NCBI RefSeq assembly: GCF_014648475.1
Contig: NZ_BMRE01000017.1
Coordinates: 62,001-126,000 of the forward strand
Direction of reading: 5' to 3'
DNA: 64,000 nt
Source: Lentzea flava
GTDB lineage: Bacteria; Actinomycetota; Actinomycetes; Mycobacteriales; Pseudonocardiaceae
The notes below the pieces were generated by a model that saw nothing but the letters and a program-made list of their open reading frames with translations, was not told where the DNA came from and did not search any database. A program made the translations under genes and the position numbers. This document shows positions 58,055-64,000 of this stretch, one piece after another. Each line of letters opens with the position of its first letter. The first letter of the stretch is position 1.

Positions 58055-58878
58055 ATGTCGCTGCCGATGACGCGGATCGGGCCTGCGACGTACGCGGGCC
58101 CGCCACCGCTGCCACCCGCGCAGTCGACGTCGGACGCGATCGGCACGCAGCCGCTGTAGTTCGGGTCGCACTTCGGCTGCGGTGCCGGAGCGGGAACCGG
58201 CTGCGGCTGCGGTTGGGGTTGAGGCTGTGGCTGGGGTTGCGGCTTGGGCTGCGCGACCGCCGGGGGAGTGGTGGTGGTGGTGGTCGTCGTCGTTGTCGTG
58301 GTGGTAGTTGTGGTCGTGGTCGGCTGCACCGTCGTGGTCGTCGTGGTGGGTGCGGCCGTCGTCGTGCTCAACGCGGAACCCTTGTCCGAACCACCGACCG
58401 CGGCGCCGATGATGCCGATGACGAAGAAGAACCCCAACAGGCTGGCCGCGCTGATCGCCACCGGCGCCACCCACGACTTCGGCCTGGACGCGACCGGCAC
58501 CACCGCGCCCTGCGGAATCTCACGCGGCATGCGCAGCACGATCTGCAGCAGCCCGTTGGAGCCGCGCTGCACCAACGCCGTGCACCCCGCCGACCCACCG
58601 CCGGATTCCACGTGCATCAGCACCGGCGCATACCGTTGCGACATCAGGAAGGTCAGCTCGCCCACCCGCCGGCCGTCGAGCCGCACCTCGATGCCGCGCT
58701 GACCGCGGTACTTGCCCGCGGCGATGGTGCACCACGTCAGATGCACGGCGACGTGCCGCGTGACGCCGTCCGGAACGGCGTACCTGGCCAGTGCGTCCTG
58801 GTGGTGCTCCTCGCCGGTGACGGTCACCGTCACCTCGCCGGGCACCATCACCAGTCCGGCGGCCGAGTTCTCGATCAC
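58012..58878 (-). CDS. HIRAN - membrane helix - excalibur fusion protein
   Basis: A 288-residue protein starting at GTG 58878, with GGGAG 7 nt upstream. Residues about 14-110 look like a HIRAN domain (VTVTVTGEEHHQDAL to QRYAPVLMHVESGG), usually found with DNA-processing enzymes; a membrane helix follows at about 133-154 (WVAPVAISAASLLGFFFVIG), then a threonine-rich (over 25 Thr) and PQ-repeat linker, and a C-terminal excalibur calcium-binding domain with four cysteines (CDPNYSGCVP, DVDC, DSDKDGIACE). If the order of topology is as predicted, the HIRAN domain is inside and the calcium-binding domain outside. The linkers are encoded by GTG and CAG-like microsatellites. Confidence 0.75.
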   Translation of the reverse strand: MIENSAAGLVMVPGEVTVTVTGEEHHQDALARYAVPDGVTRHVAVHLTWCTIAAGKYRGQRGIEVRLDGRRVGELTFLMSQRYAPVLMHVESGGGSAGCTALVQRGSNGLLQIVLRMPREIPQGAVVPVASRPKSWVAPVAISAASLLGFFFVIGIIGAAVGGSDKGSALSTTTAAPTTTTTTVQPTTTTTTTTTTTTTTTTTTPPAVAQPKPQPQPQPQPQPQPQPVPAPAPQPKCDPNYSGCVPIASDVDCAGGSGGGPAYVAGPIRVIGSDIYRLDSDKDGIACE

Positions 58879-59033
58879 GTCGCGCTCCCTCGTGGTGGGC
58901 GTTCGTACGCCTGACCATCGAGCGGTCACGCCAGGTGTTACCGAGAGTGCCGCGAGATTGTGCCGACCGGGTGAAAAGCGGCCTCAGGTGTCACGCCGAG
59001 CCGATGATCACCGATGTAAGCCCTTTCCCTGGC

Positions 59034-60011
59034 TCAGGCGCTGGTCCGCAGCACCAGCGAGGTGGGCAGCAGCACCGACGGCGGCAGCCCCTCCTCGCCC
59101 TCGATCTCGGCGAGGAGGCGCCACGTCAGCATCCGCCCGAACTTCTCCACGTCCTGCCTCACCGTCGTCAGCGGCGGCACCGCGGGCACCGAGTCGTCGA
59201 ACCCCACCACGGCCACGTCGTCCGGCACCCGGCGACCGGCCGCGTGCAGCACCTGCAACGCGCCGAGCGCCATGATGTCCGCGGCCACGAACACCGCGTC
59301 CAGCTCGGGCTCGCGGGCCAGCAACGACCTCATCGCGAACGCCCCGCCCTCCGGCGTGAAGTCCGCGTGCACCACCAGGTCCGTGCGCCGGCCGGACATC
59401 GCCCGCCGCCACCCGGACAACCGGTCGAGCCCCACGGCCATGTCCGCGGGGCCGGCGATGGTCGCGATCCGCTCACACCCCAGTGAGATCAGGTGCTGCG
59501 TCGCCTCCACCGCGCCGGTGAAGTTGTCCGAGTCGACGTACGGCACGGGCCCGCCGGCCAGCGGCCGCCCGCCCGCCACGACCGGCAAGCCGTTGTCGTG
59601 CAACAACGACAGCAGCGGGTCGTGGCCGTGCAGGCTGATCACCAACGCCCCGTCGACGTGCCCGCTCGTCAGGTACGAGCCGACGTCACCGGGCTGGCTC
59701 ATCATCAGCACCAGCTGGGTGCGGTGCCCGGCCAGTTCGGCGTGGACCCCGCGCATGACGCCCGCGAAGAACGGATCCGTCAGCACACGGCCGCTCGGTT
59801 CGGAGACGACCAGAGCGATCGCGTGCGCGCGGTGGCCCGCCAACGACCGTGCGGCATGGTTCGGCGTGTAGTCGAGTTGCATGACCGCTCGCCGCACCGC
59901 CTCCCGTGCCCGAGCACTCACGTGCGGCGCGCCGTTGAGCACTCGGGACACGGTGGACTTCGACACCCCGGCAAGCCGGGCGACCTCGTCGATGCCGGGG
60001 CGCCGGGTCAT
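59034..60011 (-). CDS. LacI-family transcriptional regulator
   Basis: A 325-residue repressor. The helix-turn-helix and hinge are at residues 6-60 (IDEVARLAGVSKSTVSRVLN, then YTPNHAARSLAG), followed by a periplasmic-binding-protein-like sugar domain (VVSEPSGRVLTDPFFAGVMRG to VAVVGFDDSVPAVPPLTTV). ATG 60011 overlaps the GH1 stop by 4 bp, so it is the last gene of the transporter-glucosidase operon and probably its repressor (CebR/BglR-like), perhaps acting on the GH13 gene too. In Streptomyces the cellobiose operon is controlled by a similar LacI protein. The target palindrome for the operon itself lies outside the window. Confidence 0.9.
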   Translation of the reverse strand: MTRRPGIDEVARLAGVSKSTVSRVLNGAPHVSARAREAVRRAVMQLDYTPNHAARSLAGHRAHAIALVVSEPSGRVLTDPFFAGVMRGVHAELAGHRTQLVLMMSQPGDVGSYLTSGHVDGALVISLHGHDPLLSLLHDNGLPVVAGGRPLAGGPVPYVDSDNFTGAVEATQHLISLGCERIATIAGPADMAVGLDRLSGWRRAMSGRRTDLVVHADFTPEGGAFAMRSLLAREPELDAVFVAADIMALGALQVLHAAGRRVPDDVAVVGFDDSVPAVPPLTTVRQDVEKFGRMLTWRLLAEIEGEEGLPPSVLLPTSLVLRTSA

Positions 60012-61357
60012 GAGGCGATTGCGTTGCTGCGCGCCACCGCGGAGAACCAGCGGGCGCTCATCTTCGGCGTCCGCACCTGCGTCTCGTAGTCGACGTGCAC
60101 GATGCCGAACCTCTTCGCGTAGCCCTCGGCCCACTCGAAGTTGTCCATCAACGACCAGCAGAAGTAGCCCCGCAGGTCCACACCGGCTTCGATCGCGGCG
60201 TGCGCGGCCCTCAGGTGCGAGGCCAGGTACTCGGTGCGCTCCGCGTCGTCGACCCCCGGCTGGTCCGGGTACGCCGCACCGTTCTCGGTGATGTACAGGG
60301 GAATCGACGGGTAGTCGTGGTGCACCCGCAGCAGCACGGACGTGAGCCCGTCCGGCCGCACCTCCCAGCCCATGTCGGTGACCGGCGCGTCGCGGCGGGG
60401 GAACGAGTGGTCCCCGACGCCGACCCACGGCGACGGCCCGATCTCGCCCGGCTGGGAGCTGACGTAGTGCTCGGTGTAGTAGTTGACGCCGAGCATGTCC
60501 ATCGGGCCCGAGATCGTCTTGAGGTCGCCCTCGTGGATCACCGACGAGAACCCGAACGGCTCCAGGTCCTCCACGACGTCGGCCGGGTAGTGGCCGTTCA
60601 GCAACGGGTCCAGGAAGATCCGCTGCTGCAGCCCGTCGAGCCGCCGCGCCACGTCCTGGTCGGCCTCGGACGACGGGTCGGCCGGGATGATCGGGTACAT
60701 GTTGAGCGTGATGCCGAGCTGCTTGTTCGCGCCGCGGATCACCTCGCCCGCGAGGCCGTGCGCGAGCAGCAGGTGGTGCACGGCGGCCACGGCGGCGTCC
60801 GGCTCGGTGCGGCCCGGCGCGTGGATTCCCGCGGCATAGCCGAGGAACGCCGCGCACCACGGCTCGTTCAGCGTCGTGAAGCCGTCGACGCGGTCGCCCA
60901 GCGCCTCGACCACCGACTCGGCGTACTCCGTGAACCGGTAGGCCGTGTCGCGGGTCGCCCAGCCACCGGTGTCCTCCAGCTTCTGCGGCAGGTCCCAGTG
61001 GTAGAGCGTGGGCCACGGCTTGATCCCGTGCTCCAGCAACGTGTCCACGAGCCGGCGGTAGAAGTCGAGCCCTGCCTGGTTGACCGCCCCGCCGTCGGGC
61101 CGCACCCGCGGCCACGCGATCGAGAACCGGTAGGCGCCCAGGCCGAGGTCGGCCATCATCCGCACGTCCTGCTCGAACCGGCGGTAGTGGTCGGCACCGG
61201 GTTCACCGGTGTGGCCGCCCACGACCTTGCCGGGTACGCGGCAGAACGCGTCCCAGATCGAGTCGGTGCGACCGTCGACGTCGGTCGCACCCTCGACCTG
61301 GAACGCGGCGGTGGCCGCACCCCACAAGAACCCGTCCGGGAAAGCGATGTCCTTCAC
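60008..61357 (-). CDS. GH1 beta-glucosidase
   Basis: A 449-residue cytoplasmic beta-glucosidase that would split cellobiose or other beta-glucosides imported by the adjacent ABC transporter. The acid/base is E165 in FTTLNEPWC and the nucleophile E358 in YITENGAAY; the start FPDGFLWGAATAAFQVEGA and end MDNFEWAEGYAKRFGIVHVD are typical of GH1. GTG 61357 is preferred because AAGGGG precedes it at good spacing; GTG 61363 overlapping the permease stop (GTGA) is also possible. Length matches Streptomyces BglC (about 480). Confidence 0.92.
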   Translation of the reverse strand: MKDIAFPDGFLWGAATAAFQVEGATDVDGRTDSIWDAFCRVPGKVVGGHTGEPGADHYRRFEQDVRMMADLGLGAYRFSIAWPRVRPDGGAVNQAGLDFYRRLVDTLLEHGIKPWPTLYHWDLPQKLEDTGGWATRDTAYRFTEYAESVVEALGDRVDGFTTLNEPWCAAFLGYAAGIHAPGRTEPDAAVAAVHHLLLAHGLAGEVIRGANKQLGITLNMYPIIPADPSSEADQDVARRLDGLQQRIFLDPLLNGHYPADVVEDLEPFGFSSVIHEGDLKTISGPMDMLGVNYYTEHYVSSQPGEIGPSPWVGVGDHSFPRRDAPVTDMGWEVRPDGLTSVLLRVHHDYPSIPLYITENGAAYPDQPGVDDAERTEYLASHLRAAHAAIEAGVDLRGYFCWSLMDNFEWAEGYAKRFGIVHVDYETQVRTPKMSARWFSAVARSNAIAS

Positions 61358-61359
61358 CT

Positions 61360-62172
61360 TCACCCCTTCACAGCGCCCTGCATCACGCCCGCGACGATCT
61401 GCCGCCCGAGCACCAAGAACACGACCAAGACCGGAACCGTCGCGAGAGTCGTTCCGGCGAGCACGAGCGAGTAGTCGACGTAGTAGCCGCTCTGCAGCTT
61501 CTCCAGCGCGACCTGGAGCGTCGGGTTGTCGGCGTTCAGCACGACCAGCGGCCACAGGAAGTCGTTCCAGGACTGCATGAACGTGAAGACTCCGAGCATC
61601 GCGGCAGCCGGGCGGGCGGCAGGCAGTGCGACGTGCCAGAACACCCGCCACAGGCTGCAGCCGTCCATCCGCGCCGCCTCGACGAGCTCGTCGGGGACGG
61701 CGTCGACCAGGTACTGCCGCATCCAGAACACACCGAACGCGGTGACGAGGTTCGGCACGATCACGGCCTCGAGCTCACCGGCCCAGCCGAACTCCGCCAT
61801 CGCCATGTACAGCGGGATGATGCCGAGCTGCGTCGGCACTGCCAACGTTGCCACCACGAACAGGAACAGCACGCCCCGGCCGCGGAACCGCAGCTTGGCG
61901 AACGCGAACCCGGCGAGCGCCGACAGCAGCACCACCGACAGCGTCACGGTGCCGGACACGATGAAGCTGTTGCCCAGCGCCTTCCAGAACGGGATCGTGT
62001 CGAACACCCGCGCCGCGTTGGCGAAGAAGTTTCCGCCGGGGATCAGCGTGAAATCGCCGGTCAGCACCGAGTTGTCGCGGCTGGCCACCAGGTACGACCA
62101 GTAGAACGGAAAAGCCGAGCCCAGCACGAACGCGGCCAGCACCCCGTAGACCACAAAGGACGGACGTTTCAC
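61360..62172 (-). CDS. ABC sugar transporter permease (MalG/CebG type)
   Basis: A 270-residue inner-membrane permease with six predicted helices. The EAA loop EAARMDGCSLWRVFWHVALP near residue 190 contacts the ATPase. It starts at GTG 62172 with a 4-bp overlap to the preceding permease stop, and its stop is within 4 bases of the GH1 start region, so it is part of one operon. No ATPase gene is present in the visible part; Streptomyces CebEFG uses the shared MsiK ATPase encoded elsewhere. Confidence 0.92.
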   Translation of the reverse strand: MKRPSFVVYGVLAAFVLGSAFPFYWSYLVASRDNSVLTGDFTLIPGGNFFANAARVFDTIPFWKALGNSFIVSGTVTLSVVLLSALAGFAFAKLRFRGRGVLFLFVVATLAVPTQLGIIPLYMAMAEFGWAGELEAVIVPNLVTAFGVFWMRQYLVDAVPDELVEAARMDGCSLWRVFWHVALPAARPAAAMLGVFTFMQSWNDFLWPLVVLNADNPTLQVALEKLQSGYYVDYSLVLAGTTLATVPVLVVFLVLGRQIVAGVMQGAVKG

Positions 62173-63125
62173 CGCACGGCCCTCCTCGTCAGCCAGAAGT
62201 TCAGTCCCGCCACGGCGATCACGACCAGGAACAGCAACCACGCGATCGCGGCCGCGTAGCCGAGGTTCAGCTGCTGGAAGGCCGACTGGTACAGGTAGAG
62301 CACGACGGTCTGGTACTGGTGCTCGGCGCCGCCGCCGCTGCCCGCGGACGGGTCGTACAGCTTGGGCTCGGTGAAGATCTGCAGCCCGCCGATCGTCGAG
62401 GTGACGATGACGAAGATCAGCGTCGGCTTCAGCATCGGCAGCGTGATGCTGAAGAACCTGCGCAGCGGTCCCGCGCCGTCGACGACGGCCGCCTCGTGCA
62501 CCTCGCGTGGAATCGCCAGCATCGCGGCCAGGACGATCAGCGCGTTGTAGCCGGTCCACCGCCAGTTGACCATCGACGCGATGGCCACGTGGCTGCCGAA
62601 GGTGTTGGCCTGCCAGTCGACCGGCGGGATCCCCACCGTCGTCAGCACGCTGTTGACCAGCCCGAACTGCGGCCCGAACAGGTTGCCGAAGATGATCGTC
62701 AACGCGACGAGCGACGCGACGTAGGGCAGCAGCACGCCCATCCGCCACGCCGTCCGCCCGCGCAGGTTGGCGGCGAGCAGTGCGGCGAGCACGACCGCGG
62801 TGATCACCTGCGGCACGCTGGAGAGCAGGAAGATGCTGAAGGTGTTGAACAGCGCGTTCCAGAACTGCCCGTCACCGAACAGCTCGCGGTAGTTGTCGAG
62901 ACCGACGAACGGCGTCTCGTCGGCGCCGAGCTCCCAGTCGAACAACGACACGTAGGCCGTGTAGAGCAACGGGAAGAGCCCGACCGCGCCGAACAACACG
63001 AAGAACGGGGCGACGAACAGGTACGGCGACACCTTGGCATCCACAGCGGACAGCCGGTGGCGCGGCGGCCGCGAGCGGGTCTGCACGACCCGCTCGCGGT
63101 CCGACCTGGTGAGCACGGCGGTCAC
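62169..63125 (-). CDS. ABC sugar transporter permease (MalF/CebF type)
   Basis: A 318-residue permease. Residues 32-55 (SPYLFVAPFFVLFGAVGLFPL) begin the first helix, with DWELGADETPFVGLDNYREL as the usual first periplasmic loop, and EAAVVDGAGPLRRFFSITLP is the EAA motif. GTG 63125 overlaps the solute-binding protein stop by 4 bp. Together with the CebG-like partner it forms the channel for an imported oligosaccharide, most likely cellobiose or a related beta-glucoside given the GH1 gene downstream. Confidence 0.92.
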   Translation of the reverse strand: MTAVLTRSDRERVVQTRSRPPRHRLSAVDAKVSPYLFVAPFFVLFGAVGLFPLLYTAYVSLFDWELGADETPFVGLDNYRELFGDGQFWNALFNTFSIFLLSSVPQVITAVVLAALLAANLRGRTAWRMGVLLPYVASLVALTIIFGNLFGPQFGLVNSVLTTVGIPPVDWQANTFGSHVAIASMVNWRWTGYNALIVLAAMLAIPREVHEAAVVDGAGPLRRFFSITLPMLKPTLIFVIVTSTIGGLQIFTEPKLYDPSAGSGGGAEHQYQTVVLYLYQSAFQQLNLGYAAAIAWLLFLVVIAVAGLNFWLTRRAVR

Positions 63126-64000
63126 TTGGCGACCTTCTGCGCCTCCGCGACGGCGGTCTTCCAGCCTTCGTCAGCGCTCTTGCCCTGCTCGACCGACTGC
63201 AGCGCGGGGCTGAAGACGTTCTCCTGGATCTGCCCGTCCTTCGGGCCCTTGTACTGCGCCTGCGCGACCTTCTGCGCCTGCGCGGCGAACAGCGCGCCCG
63301 CCTTGATGTCACCGAAGTAGGCGTTGGTCTGCTCCAGCAGGGCGGAGTCCTTCAGCGCCTGGACCTGGCTCGGGAACGTGCCCTTCGCCTTGAACGCCTT
63401 GATCTGCTGCTCCGGCGCGGTCAGCCAAGCCGCGAGCTCGGCGGCCTTCTTGGCGTTCTTGCCCTGCTTCGGCACGGTCAGGTACGAACCGCCCCAGTTG
63501 CCGCCACCGTTCGGGAACGCCTCGGTGACCGCCCACTTGCCCTTGTTCTCCGGCCCGGCCTGCGCCTCGATCACGCCGAGCATCCACGACGGGCACGTCT
63601 TCGTGGCGAACGCGCCGGCCTTGAAGCCGGAGTTCCACTCGTTGCTCCACGCCACGAGCTTCGCCGACTGGCCCTTCGCGACCGCGTTCGTCACCGCGGT
63701 CCAGTCGGCCTTGATGGCGGGGTTGGACTCGACCACCAGCTTGTCGGACTTGTCGAAGTAACCCAGCTCGTGCTGGTTGTGCATCGCGTTGAACACCTGC
63801 GAGGCGCTGTCGAACCACGCCACCCCGCCGGACTTCGCGATGAACTGGTCACCAGCGGCGAAGTAGCTGTCCCACGTCGCGAACAACGACTTCACGGCCT
63901 CGGGGTCGGACGGCAGACCGGCCTTCTCGAACAGGTCCTTGCGGTAGCACATCGCCAGCGGGCCGATGTCCGTGCCGTACCCGATGAGCTTGCCGTCCTT
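63122..64000 (-). CDS. ABC transporter solute-binding lipoprotein (CebE-like), partial
   Basis: The last 292 residues of an extracellular sugar-binding protein; the frame runs off the right edge at 64000, so signal peptide and lipobox are not visible. Features are YGTDIGPLAMCYRKDLFEKAG (hinge region), WDSYFAAGDQF, GGNWGGSYLTVPKQG (sugar-contact loop) and the C-terminal ENVFSPALQSVEQG. It precedes two permeases and a GH1 enzyme, the order cebE-cebF-cebG-bglC known from Streptomyces, so cellobiose is the likely ligand. No specificity residues can be verified. Confidence 0.88.
   Translation of the reverse strand, partial: KDGKLIGYGTDIGPLAMCYRKDLFEKAGLPSDPEAVKSLFATWDSYFAAGDQFIAKSGGVAWFDSASQVFNAMHNQHELGYFDKSDKLVVESNPAIKADWTAVTNAVAKGQSAKLVAWSNEWNSGFKAGAFATKTCPSWMLGVIEAQAGPENKGKWAVTEAFPNGGGNWGGSYLTVPKQGKNAKKAAELAAWLTAPEQQIKAFKAKGTFPSQVQALKDSALLEQTNAYFGDIKAGALFAAQAQKVAQAQYKGPKDGQIQENVFSPALQSVEQGKSADEGWKTAVAEAQKVAK

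Noticed and set aside
58268..58340. GTG/GTC microsatellite as a possible non-coding repeat element
   Set aside because: It encodes the threonine-rich linker of the excalibur protein in the reverse frame, with no disruption of the gene.

Overview
The window is GC-rich DNA with strong third-position GC bias, many GTG starts, densely packed genes and frequent 4-bp ATGA/GTGA stop-start overlaps. Families such as an alditol oxidase, SARP/AfsR regulator, actinobacterial Ku, a Ceb-like cellobiose operon and PafBC-type promoters point to a filamentous actinomycete, probably Pseudonocardiales (Lentzea/Saccharothrix/Amycolatopsis-like). That placement is inference from gene content only.

Layout: 1-4145 holds a partial heme-oxygenase-fold protein, a DUF6204-like protein, an amidase and a large secreted ricin-lectin/beta-helix protein. 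4204-8247 holds an ArsR-type regulator plus SRPBCC pair, then a TIR protein and a KGGVGR-ATPase/TPR partner. 8220-18896 is metabolic and secreted: alditol oxidase, O-methyltransferase, GH79, a siderophore-interacting protein coupled to a UvrA-like ABC protein with a divergent TetR, a decayed and an intact copy of a secreted alpha/beta hydrolase, and a PQQ-type propeller. 18876-28565 holds a SARP regulator, PP2C, Ku, small secreted protein, phosphoesterase, lipase-like hydrolase, GH97 and a YiiX-like protein. 28761-29362 is a deletion scar of a divergent transporter/TetR pair. 29458-31779 is a regulator/TPR pair.

31582-52110 (minus strand) is one long cluster: four tandem DUF4132 paralogues (three with an N-terminal WGR domain), then a MoxR AAA+ ATPase, a DUF5682 protein, a VWA protein and a SWIM zinc-finger protein, nearly all translationally coupled. 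It resembles the E. coli yehI-yehL-yehM-yehP-yehQ set. Three of the four DUF4132 genes are preceded, at a constant 40-42 bp, by a motif matching the actinobacterial DNA-damage (PafBC/RecA-NDp) promoter.

53747-54347 is the most striking segment. Between a GH13 alpha-glucosidase promoter with two operator-like palindromes and an inositol-monophosphatase-family gene lies a plus-strand unit: promoter-like elements, a strong Shine-Dalgarno, a 16-residue leader peptide (MQHMCHQHVWCSPGMS), an intrinsic terminator with a competing hairpin, and then four tRNA genes spaced 2-5 nt apart: Gln(CUG), His(GUG), Met(CAU) and Cys(GCA). The leader is dominated by Gln, His, Met and Cys codons, exactly the specificities encoded downstream. 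This looks like a tRNA operon controlled by ribosome-mediated attenuation: shortage of any of these charged tRNAs would stall the leader ribosome and switch on backup copies.

55116-64000 holds a second start-codon-overlapping operator with its ArsR-type regulator and DUF1684 partner, an APH(3')-like kinase, DoxX, a HIRAN/excalibur membrane protein, and a sugar ABC transporter-GH1-LacI operon (cellobiose-type) that runs off the right edge.
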